DNA from: JBBRMQ01 sp038230775
GTDB taxonomy: Bacteria; Acidobacteriota; Thermoanaerobaculia; Gp7-AA8
Assembly (NCBI GenBank): GCA_038230775.1
Contig: JBBRMQ010000105.1
Span: 1 to 13,400 of the forward strand
Direction of reading: 5' to 3'
DNA: 13,400 nt
This document shows positions 7,105-13,400 of this stretch, one piece after another; the stretch's first letter is position 1, and each line of letters opens with the position of its first letter. The translations under genes and the position numbers were made by a program. The notes beneath the pieces were generated by a model that saw nothing but the letters and a program-made list of their open reading frames with translations, was not told where the DNA came from and made no database searches.

Positions 7105-8067
7105 TCACTTACACAGCAGCGAAAAGTCCAGATTGCCCCCGCTAACGACAATCGCGGTGGGCCCCTTCACATCGATCGCCTTCGACAACACCGCGGCGAT
7201 CCCCAAAGCGCCGGTCGGCTCGATCACGAGCTTCGTCCGGTACATCGCGAATTTCAGGACTTCGAGCAGCGTGTCGTCATCGACGGTGACGACGTCCTTC
7301 ACCCGCTCGAGCATGATCGCCAGGTTCCGCGAACCGATCGCCAGCGTACGCGCACCGTCCGCAATCGTCTTCGGTGGGTCGATCGTGACGATTTTTCCGC
7401 TGCGGAACGATTGCTGACCATCGTTGCCCGCGCTCGGCTCGACGCCGTAGACGTCGGCGCGCTCATTGACGGACGTCACGGCGACCGCGACCCCTGAGAG
7501 GAGCCCGCCGCCGCCCAGCGGAACGATGACGTTCCGCACCTCGGGCCATTCCTCGACGATCTCCAGGCCGACCGTTCCGGCGCCGGCGATGATGCGCTCG
7601 TCGTCGAATGGCGGGATCACCGCCGCGCCGGTCCTGGCCGCGATCTCCCTCGCAACGGTGTCGCGGGTGGCGGCCGTAACCCCGGCAGTGACGACTTCGG
7701 CGCCGTAGGCTTCGGTCGCCGCGACCTTGGTCGCCACCGACCCTTCCGGCATCACGATCGTGGCCCGAATGCCCAGAATCCTGGCAGCGAGTGCCACACC
7801 CTGCGCGTGGTTCCCGGAGGAAAACGCGACGACGCCGCGCTTCCGCTGGTCATCCGAGAGCTGCAGGAGGGCGTTCATGGCGCCGCGGATCTTGAAGGCG
7901 CCAGCCCGCTGCAAGTTCTCGCATTTCAGGCGGATATCGACGCCAGCCCTTTCCGAAAGCGAGCGGCTGGGCAGAAGCGGAGTACGATGGATGTATGTGC
8001 GGATTCGCTCAGCAGCGGCCCGGACGTCTTCGAGTCCGACCGTCACAGCGACGTTTTGAGAAGTCAC
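7105..8067 (-). CDS. PLP-dependent threonine dehydratase / serine racemase-like ammonia-lyase
   Basis: This 320-aa fold-type II PLP enzyme has no C-terminal ACT domain, so it matches the short, catabolic class rather than biosynthetic IlvA (about 500 aa). The PLP lysine is Lys59 in GAFKIRGA. SSGNHAQG (83-90) binds substrate, GGGG (185-188) is the phosphate loop, and SGGN (309-312) closes the PLP site. Glu210 and Asp216 in VEPSAGND align with the divalent-metal ligands of mammalian serine racemase (Glu210/Asp216), and the downstream segment IADGAR...KLVIEPTGALGIAAVL is also racemase-like. It may deaminate threonine or serine, racemise serine, or deaminate threo-3-hydroxyaspartate; sequence alone does not decide. 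The start is GTG at 8067 (MTSQN). An AGAAGG abuts it with no spacing, and a TATACT lies 7 bases upstream, so a leaderless transcript is possible. Confidence 0.9.
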   Translation of the reverse strand: MTSQNVAVTVGLEDVRAAAERIRTYIHRTPLLPSRSLSERAGVDIRLKCENLQRAGAFKIRGAMNALLQLSDDQRKRGVVAFSSGNHAQGVALAARILGIRATIVMPEGSVATKVAATEAYGAEVVTAGVTAATRDTVAREIAARTGAAVIPPFDDERIIAGAGTVGLEIVEEWPEVRNVIVPLGGGGLLSGVAVAVTSVNERADVYGVEPSAGNDGQQSFRSGKIVTIDPPKTIADGARTLAIGSRNLAIMLERVKDVVTVDDDTLLEVLKFAMYRTKLVIEPTGALGIAAVLSKAIDVKGPTAIVVSGGNLDFSLLCK

Positions 8068-8082
8068 CCTTCTTAGTATAAA
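8056..8082 (+). promoter_or_regulatory. Candidate promoter for the four-repeat secreted protein gene
   Basis: TTGAGA (8056-8061) and TATAAA (8077-8082) are each 5/6 to the sigma-70 consensus, but the spacer is 15 bp, shorter than optimal. Transcription would start near 8089, giving a leader of about 80 bases that contains a possible 7-bp hairpin (8111-8117 with 8135-8141). The -35 would lie inside the start of the divergent dehydratase gene. Confidence 0.4.
8075..8080 (-). promoter_or_regulatory. Candidate -10 element for the dehydratase gene (possible leaderless transcript)
   Basis: TATACT on the minus strand ends 7 bases before the GTG start at 8067, the distance expected if transcription starts at or next to the start codon. 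No -35 is recognisable. The element overlaps the plus-strand TATAAA, so the two divergent promoters would compete for the same DNA. Confidence 0.35.
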
Positions 8083-8158
8083 CTCTCGAAAAACAAAGTG
8101 GATCGGCGTCGCTCCGTGGCCGATTCGACAGTCAACGGAGCAAGGTCATTTTCGGGTT

Positions 8159-8163
8159 GGAGG
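8159..8163 (+). promoter_or_regulatory. Shine-Dalgarno GGAGG that fixes the start at 8172
   Basis: GGAGG lies 8 bases before ATG 8172. A TTG at 8157 in the same frame would place this site inside the coding sequence and put five extra residues before the signal peptide, so ATG 8172 is preferred. Confidence 0.75.
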
Positions 8164-8171
8164 TTGGGGAT

Positions 8172-9782
8172 ATGTGGAGATGGGTTACCCGCGGCCTGGT
8201 TCTTAGCTTTGTGACGGCGATCCTCACGCCGGCGCTTCTAGCACAAGGTTTCGTAGCTTCTGTCGATGACCCCGATCCGGGCGTCACGCAGACAGGCCTT
8301 GTCAAAGTCAGAGGATTCGTTCTCGATCCCGGCACCGTGTCGAAGATCGAGTTGTACGTCGACGATCAGTTTCAGCACCGGGCCACGCTCGGGCTACCGC
8401 GCATCGACGTCGAAGCGGCCTATCCGGACTACCCCGGCATCTTTAACATGGCGCCCGGATTCCAGACTGGCTTCATGGCCAGCCGCTTCACGAATGGTCC
8501 CCATACGGTTTCGGTACGCGTCTATCTGAGCGACAACACCGTGCAGGAAGTGGGACGCCGCACGATCAACATCGACAACACGCTGAATCAGGCGCCTCTC
8601 GGCTCTGTCGACATCCCGGACCTCGGCAGCATCTTCAACGCCGTCGGCTCCTTCCCGGTCGTGGGGTGGGCAGCGGACACGGATGGCGTGTCGCGCGTCG
8701 ACGTCTACATGGACGGCTCGATCCTGCAGAACGCGATCTACGGCGACGAACGCCCCGATGTCGGCAACACCTTTCCCGACTTCCCGGCAGCGGAGTTCAG
8801 CGGCTTCGTGGCGCACATCGATTCGACCCGCATCCAGAACGGTGTGCACCTTCTCGAAGTGAAGGCCACCGACCGCCTGGGCGCCTCGCGTCTCATCGGC
8901 CGCCGGCAGGTGCAGATCTTCAACAACGAGTCGTTCCTCGCTCCGTTTGGATATCTCGACGAACCGAAACCCGACGCCGTACTGTACGGCACGAAGTGCA
9001 CGGTCATTCCGCCGGTCATCGTCTCGCCGTCGTTCCCGATCAACAACGCCTCGCACATCACGCCCGTCCGCGGATGGGCCCTCGACCTCGGCACGCGCCT
9101 CGATACGGGCCGCGTCTCCTACGTCGAGCTGATGATCGACGGCGTCCGCTGGATCTCCACCGACAACTGTGCGTTCAGCACGCTCTTCAACACCTACACG
9201 AATTGCTACGGCGTGCCGCGTTATGACGTCGCCCGCTACTTCCCGACGTTCCCCGACTCGATCCACTCCGGCTTCCTGTTCACGCTCGACGTCGGCGCGC
9301 TGATGGCGCTCGGTGTTCCTCCAGGGCACCACGTCATGAAGGTTCGCGTCGGCGATCAGCAGCAGACGTTCGCAGAGCTGCCGGGACCGGCGGGCATTCC
9401 GATCAACTTCCAGTGTGCCGAAGACCGCGTCGCCTCGGCGCAGGGCTTCATCGATATCCCGACGTCCTTCGACTTCCTGAAAGGCAACGTGACCTTCCAG
9501 GGATGGGCGATCTCCGAGGTCGGATTCATCTCCGGCGTCGAGATCGTCGTCGATGGCGACTTCATCGGACCGGCGCAGTACGGCTTCCAGCGGGCCGACG
9601 TACAGGCCGCGTATCCGTTCATCAACAACAGCCTCAACTCCGGCTGGCGCTTCACGATGGACACCACGAAGCTCAGCAACGCGCGGCATCGGCTGCTGGT
9701 TCGAACGGTCGACACCCGCGGCCTGAAGACCGAGATCGGTGCGGTCGACTTCTACATCCAGAACTCGTCGCCGACCCCGTAA
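8172..9782 (+). CDS. Secreted protein of four repeated Ig-like units
   Basis: This 536-aa protein starts MWRWVTRG, followed by a hydrophobic stretch ending ALLA-QG, a clear Sec signal peptide cut near residue 24. The rest consists of four related units at about 26-135, 141-251, 260-400 and 421-533. Each holds a VxxYVDG-like strand, then an RxDV motif (RIDV, RPDV, RYDV, RADV), a YP/FP-rich segment, a SGF/SGW-like strand (TGF in unit 1) and a HxLxVR strand. This resembles bacterial Ig-like domains found in exported proteins, usually of unknown function, possibly in adhesion or extracellular matrix. Unit 3 is enlarged, and the only four cysteines of the protein (276, 333, 345, 415) lie in or just after it, which suggests disulfides. 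No catalytic residues, LPXTG, membrane anchor or secretion-system sorting tag is recognised. It is monocistronic: own promoter candidate, terminator 22 bp after the stop. Confidence 0.85.
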   Translation: MWRWVTRGLVLSFVTAILTPALLAQGFVASVDDPDPGVTQTGLVKVRGFVLDPGTVSKIELYVDDQFQHRATLGLPRIDVEAAYPDYPGIFNMAPGFQTGFMASRFTNGPHTVSVRVYLSDNTVQEVGRRTINIDNTLNQAPLGSVDIPDLGSIFNAVGSFPVVGWAADTDGVSRVDVYMDGSILQNAIYGDERPDVGNTFPDFPAAEFSGFVAHIDSTRIQNGVHLLEVKATDRLGASRLIGRRQVQIFNNESFLAPFGYLDEPKPDAVLYGTKCTVIPPVIVSPSFPINNASHITPVRGWALDLGTRLDTGRVSYVELMIDGVRWISTDNCAFSTLFNTYTNCYGVPRYDVARYFPTFPDSIHSGFLFTLDVGALMALGVPPGHHVMKVRVGDQQQTFAELPGPAGIPINFQCAEDRVASAQGFIDIPTSFDFLKGNVTFQGWAISEVGFISGVEIVVDGDFIGPAQYGFQRADVQAAYPFINNSLNSGWRFTMDTTKLSNARHRLLVRTVDTRGLKTEIGAVDFYIQNSSPTP

Positions 9783-9803
9783 CTATGATTTCAAGCTCTC
9801 GTG

Positions 9804-9832
9804 AAAGGCCCGGCCTCGCGCCGGGCTTTTTT
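9804..9832 (+). terminator. Intrinsic terminator of the secreted-protein gene
   Basis: GCCCGGC (9808-9814) pairs with GCCGGGC (9820-9826) around a 5-nt loop, followed by six T (9827-9832) and preceded by AAA, so the stem can extend by several A-T pairs. It starts 22 bp after the TAA at 9782. This is the only textbook intrinsic terminator in the window. Confidence 0.92.
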
Positions 9833-9849
9833 CGTTTTACGGAGGTCGC

Positions 9850-9889
9850 CTCTGTGTGCGGACCGGCTTCAGCCGGTCCTCACACAGAG
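9850..9889. repeat. Long GACCGGCT hairpin, family D copy 2
   Basis: CTCTGTGTG (9850-9858) pairs with CACACAGAG (9881-9889), and GGACCGGCT (9860-9868) pairs with AGCCGGTCC (9871-9879), giving an 18-bp stem broken by one mismatch around a 2-nt loop. The core is identical to 3145-3162. It lies between convergent genes, just past the intrinsic terminator and 27 bp from the stop of the DUF4440-like gene. Confidence 0.8.
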
Positions 9890-9916
9890 TCAGAGCGCAT
9901 CCTCACGTACGGGGGG

Positions 9917-10374
9917 TTACGGAACTCGCTCGGCGTCGGTGTTTCCAGCCATCTGGATCGCGACGCGCCAACCGCCGGCAGTTTTTCTGAGAACGGTCAG
10001 GTAGTTGCCGTGCGTTCTCCATCGCTCGCCCGAGGATGACCATTCGATGATTTGCGTTCCGTGCACGGTGGCGACGTCGCCCGAGCCCGTGATCTGGTCG
10101 GACGTGGTCGTGAAGCGCGACAGGAGAGTCGGAGTGCCCGGCGGGAACCAGTAGTTCCGCAGCGCCGTCTTGCCGATCAGCGTCGGCTTCTCATTCGGGA
10201 TGAGAACCGAGTCGTCGGTCAGAAGCCGCATCACCGCGTCGGCGTCGCCAGCCAGCTGGCGACATAACGCTCCATGACCCTTCGCACTTTGGCGGACTCC
10301 GTGTTGGTTAGCGGGGCAGCCGTGGCGGTAGATGTGAACAGCGTGCTGAGTGCAAGCGCGAGGATCGTCTTCAT
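9917..10374 (-). pseudogene. Secreted SnoaL/DUF4440-like (NTF2-fold) protein, frameshifted
   Basis: Read from ATG 10374, the product starts MKTILALALSTLFTSTATAA, a signal peptide, continues as VRRVMERYVASWLA, and then hits TGA at 10231. Moving to the next frame at about 10250 gives GDADAVMRLLTDDSVLIPNE and then about 100 residues with IGKTALRNYWFP and GGWRVAIQMAGNTD, typical of DUF4440/SnoaL-like ketosteroid-isomerase-fold proteins, up to TAA at 9917. At the break the minus strand has TGGCTGGC (10254-10247). A third TGGC would restore SWLAGDADAV and a single frame of 153 residues. So the break is one tetranucleotide unit: a real loss, a reversible slippage or a sequencing error. The gene is 48 bp downstream of the 944-aa envelope-protein gene on the same strand and is probably cotranscribed. 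Function unknown; NTF2-like proteins bind small molecules. Confidence 0.8.
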
Positions 10375-10422
10375 GGGATGAAATTCTCATCCATGACAGA
10401 GGATCAGTTGTCACGAATTGCG

Positions 10423-13257
10423 TCAGAACAGTTTCAAAACGACGATGTCCGCCACGAATCCGCCCTGCGCATTGCGGCCGACGGTCTTGCCGATGTCGAG
10501 CCGGAGCAGTGTTCCTTTCGGTCCGACCGTCTGGCCCGCGATTCCGACGCCCTGGAATGGCTCGTGGTGGTAGCCCGCGAGCTTGTCGTCGAGCAGGGCA
10601 TGATCGTAGAAGGCCTCGATCCGGAATTGCTGCGAGAACACGAACCCGTACGACAGGTGCCCGAGGATGGCGCGCTGGGCGTGAACGGATCCGGACTGGA
10701 CGCCGTGAATGCGCTGCGAGCCGAAGAAGCCGAATCCATACTTTGAGAAGCGGTCGAGCCGCGTTCCGTCGTCGTAGTTCAGCTCCACGCTGATGCGTTG
10801 AAACTTCGGCAGGAAGAAACTCTTCGATAGCTCGCCACCGAACGTCGTGAATGTCTTCTGCTTCCGGTCGTACTCGCTCAGGATTCCCCACGGTTTCCAC
10901 GTCGTGCGCTTCGTGTAGTCGAAGAAACCGGAGATCGTGTATCCCCAGCGCGAATACTGCGCGTCGAACGACGGAGTGATCTGGAACGTATCGCTCGGCA
11001 CCTGGAACGACGGCGCCGTATCCTCGGATCGCTGGTAGGTGATGTGCCCGATTCCCAGCGAGAAATCCGCCTTGCCGAAGCCGAAGAACGGGTGGCCGAC
11101 CCGGAAGTTCATGTGAGTGGGAAGGGCCTTCACCGCTTCACCGGTCTGTTCCTTGCCGCCGCGAAACATCGAGTCCGTCGTCGGGACAGCGATGGCGAAG
11201 AGATCGGCGCCGACGTTGATGTGCGTGTTTGCGACGTTCGGATTCGTCGCATTTGCCGCCACCACGATGCCGGCGAAGAAGACGTTGGTCTGCAGTCCCG
11301 TGTGATGCCAGTCGAAGTTGAAGTAGTCGATCCCGCCTAACGGCAACACGGGAAACTGAAGGCCGGCGTCGTGATGGATGCCGCCGAGGAGAAATGTGCG
11401 GGAGGTGTCGAAGCCTTCTTTCACCACGCGCTCGCCGTTCGGCTGCTTCTCGAAATAGCGCATCCCGGCCTGCGTCTCGCGCACGATGCGAAAGTCGGAC
11501 GCGGACGCCAGTTGATGACGCGCGTCGAAGTCGGTCGGATCGATACGGAAATCGGTGAAGGTGGTGGAGCGGAGGATGACGGTGGCGCGGCCAGCGGCGG
11601 AAATCACCTGCTGCGCGCCGACCTCGCGCGGCAGCCAGAGAATCTCGCGCGGATCGGTCTTTGCGACGTCGGCCGAGGACAACGCATCGTGCGACGCACG
11701 CGCGAACGGCTGAAAGTCGACGCGCTCTTCGTTGGAGAGCACTTCGCCGGTGAGGTTGAGCTGCACCATCGTCAGCCGCACGCGGGCCCACGTGCGCGAG
11801 TCGATCCAGACGGTTCCGCGATACAACGGCAGGCCCGCGGCCGCATTCGGCGGGGGCTCGAATCGCACTTCGTACGTGCGGTACCCGGCGATGTCGGTCT
11901 GACGAACGAGCTGGTATCGATACTCGTTGGTGAGATGGATGTCGAGCGGCAGTTGCGTGACTTTCTCCGGCTGGATCAGCGGGAGCTCCGGGATCTTCCC
12001 GTATTTCCACTTCACGCCGTTGAGGTAGAAGTCCTGCCAGACCCAGTCGGAGCCGCCCTTCGGCTCGGAGAAGTAATCGCCGGCAATCGTCGCTTCGAGC
12101 GCTTCTCCTCCCTCGATCGTGAAGCGTAGCTTGGTCGCGTTGCGCGCGATGTAGCGCGGTTGAATCGACTCTTCGTACGCCTTGTACGACTGATGATTGC
12201 GGATGATCTCTTCGACGGAGATGCCTCGCTCCGTCTGCACACTGATCGCTTCCTTCGTCACCTCGGGCTTCTCGGTGTGCTCCGCGGTGAGAAGGAACGG
12301 TTGTTTCACGGGCGCGACGCCGATGAGATAGCGGCCGCCCTTCGTGCCGACATCGGTGATGGTTTTCTCGCCGGCGACATCCACGCGGCGCGGCTTCGTG
12401 AAGCGGTCGCCGGGCAGCGACGCGATCGTCGAGGCCGTCGCGTCGCCGCGCGGCACGACGATCGTCCGCAGATCTTCGCCGCGGATGAAGGTCAGGATCG
12501 GGATGTCGGTCTTGTTCCCCTTGGCATCCAGAACCGCGGTTTGCGCGGTGGAGTCATACGCGTAATCGCCGATGAAGGCGCGATTGAAGTTCGCGATCGA
12601 GGTGAAATCGTCGGTGATCAGGTAGGCACGCACGGCTCCGTCGGCGAGCGCCCGGGCCGCGTCGAAGAACGTATTCGGCGCCTGGGGCGTGACGATCGCG
12701 TAGATCTTCTTCGACGGATCGTTCTGCGTAATCCAGGCGGACGTGGCGGTGACGTTCGAGGCGTCGACCACGATGGTATCGACGTACGACATGGCGCCGG
12801 CGTCGCGCAGTGGCGTGAGGTCGTCGGTCGACTTCGACGGCAGCAGGATGCGCGACGAGACGTTCAGTCCCTGTGCCATGACCGCCAGCCGTTTCACGGC
12901 ATACGCGGCCACTTCCGGCTTCGCGGCCGTGGCGTCGACGCCGATCGCCTCGAACGGGCCGTGTTGCTGTGCCCACTCCACGATGGACTTGGTGTGCGCC
13001 TCGACGTCGAGAAGCGGGTCCTGGTCCGTAGCGACGCTGTAGCGGACGATGAGCGAGCGATGGCTGTCGGAAGCCGCCGGTGACGATGTGGTCAACTCAT
13101 CGTACGAAACCTGCACCAGGGTCGGGATCGGGACGGCGGGGGCGTCGATCCGGGTGACGGCACCCGAACAGAGGGAACATTCTTTCGCCGTCTCGGCCGC
13201 GAAGGCCGAGAGGACGAGAACTTGCAGAGCAATGATGGAGAGCGCGACTTTTCTCAT
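10423..13257 (-). CDS. Large exported protein with TIM-barrel-like, LolA-like and outer-membrane beta-barrel-like regions
   Basis: The ATG at 13257 gives a 944-aa protein starting MRKVALSIIALQVLVLSAFA, a signal peptide, followed by CSLC (27-30), the only cysteines. A start further upstream (13380) would add 41 polar residues before the signal peptide and overlap the divergent gene, so it is rejected. Residues about 45-235 alternate strand-like (SLIVRY, AIGVDA, TIVVDA, IYAIVT) and helix-like segments, as in a glycosidase TIM barrel; about 255-325 look like a small beta sandwich. About 345-570 (VEEIIRNHQSYKAY, LYRGTVWIDSRT) resemble a LolA/RseB-type beta domain. About 620-944 are rich in alternating aromatic beta strands and end in LKLF, a C-terminal aromatic typical of outer-membrane barrels inserted by BAM. 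The N-terminal part would be periplasmic. I cannot name a family; domain names are inferred from pattern only. The DUF4440-like gene follows 48 bp downstream. Confidence 0.75.
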   Translation of the reverse strand: MRKVALSIIALQVLVLSAFAAETAKECSLCSGAVTRIDAPAVPIPTLVQVSYDELTTSSPAASDSHRSLIVRYSVATDQDPLLDVEAHTKSIVEWAQQHGPFEAIGVDATAAKPEVAAYAVKRLAVMAQGLNVSSRILLPSKSTDDLTPLRDAGAMSYVDTIVVDASNVTATSAWITQNDPSKKIYAIVTPQAPNTFFDAARALADGAVRAYLITDDFTSIANFNRAFIGDYAYDSTAQTAVLDAKGNKTDIPILTFIRGEDLRTIVVPRGDATASTIASLPGDRFTKPRRVDVAGEKTITDVGTKGGRYLIGVAPVKQPFLLTAEHTEKPEVTKEAISVQTERGISVEEIIRNHQSYKAYEESIQPRYIARNATKLRFTIEGGEALEATIAGDYFSEPKGGSDWVWQDFYLNGVKWKYGKIPELPLIQPEKVTQLPLDIHLTNEYRYQLVRQTDIAGYRTYEVRFEPPPNAAAGLPLYRGTVWIDSRTWARVRLTMVQLNLTGEVLSNEERVDFQPFARASHDALSSADVAKTDPREILWLPREVGAQQVISAAGRATVILRSTTFTDFRIDPTDFDARHQLASASDFRIVRETQAGMRYFEKQPNGERVVKEGFDTSRTFLLGGIHHDAGLQFPVLPLGGIDYFNFDWHHTGLQTNVFFAGIVVAANATNPNVANTHINVGADLFAIAVPTTDSMFRGGKEQTGEAVKALPTHMNFRVGHPFFGFGKADFSLGIGHITYQRSEDTAPSFQVPSDTFQITPSFDAQYSRWGYTISGFFDYTKRTTWKPWGILSEYDRKQKTFTTFGGELSKSFFLPKFQRISVELNYDDGTRLDRFSKYGFGFFGSQRIHGVQSGSVHAQRAILGHLSYGFVFSQQFRIEAFYDHALLDDKLAGYHHEPFQGVGIAGQTVGPKGTLLRLDIGKTVGRNAQGGFVADIVVLKLF

Positions 13258-13297
13258 ACGTGGAGCCCTGTGGGCGACTGCGGGGTGAACGCCGCAC

Positions 13298-13400
13298 ATG
13301 GAGCTGATATTGCCGCCGACCATCAAAGGAGTGCTGTTTCTGAATCCGTCATCCGGCGCAAAGCTGCCGGATGCGGACATCGCCGAGCTGACGCAGGCCG
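13298..13400 (+). CDS. Lipid/diacylglycerol kinase-like protein, N-terminal start (runs off the right edge)
   Basis: The ATG at 13298 opens a frame that stays open to the window end (34 complete codons). The visible protein has VLFLNPSSGAK shortly after the start, matching the first strand and NPxSG motif of the diacylglycerol/sphingosine kinase catalytic domain (YegS/DgkB/LCB5 family), which phosphorylates lipid alcohols using ATP. An in-frame TGA at 13286 rules out an earlier start. GGTGA at 13284-13288 is a good ribosome site 9 bases before the ATG. It diverges from the 944-aa protein gene with only 40 bp between start codons. Only the N-terminus is seen, so the substrate and completeness are unknown. 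Confidence 0.6.
   Translation, partial: MELILPPTIKGVLFLNPSSGAKLPDADIAELTQA

Noticed and set aside
8111..8141. Riboswitch or attenuator in the secreted-protein leader
   Set aside because: Only a 7-bp stem (GCTCCGT with ACGGAGC) with a 17-nt loop is seen; no conserved riboswitch core was recognised.
8157..8171. TTG start five codons upstream for the secreted protein
   Set aside because: It would place the GGAGG ribosome site inside the coding region; ATG 8172 has ideal spacing.
8394..9689. 431-codon minus-strand frame opposite the four-unit secreted protein
   Set aside because: Arg/Asp/Val-rich, no recognisable domain, and fully inside a plus-strand gene with signal peptide, repeats and terminator.
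10375..10900. Upstream extension of the DUF4440-like second frame to 10900 as one protein
   Set aside because: That part is a shadow of the 944-aa protein's 3' end; the natural start is the signal-peptide ATG at 10374 in the other frame.
12160..13083. 307-codon plus-strand frame inside the 944-aa protein gene
   Set aside because: Composition (Arg/Asp/Gly/Val) and absence of motifs mark it as a shadow of the minus-strand gene.
13258..13380. N-terminal extension of the 944-aa protein to 13380
   Set aside because: It precedes a clear signal peptide and overlaps the divergent kinase-like gene start.

Overview
The window is GC-rich, gene-dense bacterial DNA from a Gram-negative organism. It encodes a protein with an outer-membrane barrel-type ending, a periplasmic parvulin chaperone and an MreB/MreC rod-shape pair. 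The mix of FecR-domain and repeated Ig-like secreted proteins, plus intergenic inverted repeats, suggests Acidobacteriota or a related uncultured lineage. This placement is inference; no rRNA or other phylogenetic marker is present. No stretch longer than 300 bases lacks a gene.

Layout. Positions 1-3052 (minus strand) carry, in transcription order, a membrane-anchored FecR-domain protein, mreB and the first part of mreC. A hairpin repeat of one family sits directly after the FecR-gene stop codon, and another directly after the mreB stop codon. From 3232 (plus strand) come a PpiD/SurA-like peptidyl-prolyl isomerase and a YciA-like acyl-CoA thioesterase whose start overlaps the isomerase stop by one base. 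Positions 5696-8067 (minus strand) hold rarA and a PLP-dependent threonine dehydratase/serine racemase-like enzyme. A 536-aa secreted protein made of four repeated Ig-like units (8172-9782, plus) follows and ends at a clear intrinsic terminator. The right part (minus strand) has a 944-aa exported protein with an outer-membrane barrel-like C-terminus and, downstream of it, a SnoaL/DUF4440-like secreted protein broken by a frameshift at a TGGC tetranucleotide repeat. At the right edge the first 34 codons of a lipid/diacylglycerol kinase-like gene run off on the plus strand.

How the genes relate. Most are envelope or housekeeping functions: cell shape (MreBC), periplasmic folding (PpiD-like), replication-fork maintenance (RarA) and amino-acid catabolism. 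I see no defence system, prophage, transposase, CRISPR array, tRNA or rRNA. The most unusual features are the 944-aa composite protein, the four-unit secreted protein, the tetranucleotide frameshift, and the fact that six of the seven intergenic gaps longer than about 90 bp carry a long inverted repeat built from short iterated words, in at least four unrelated sequence families.
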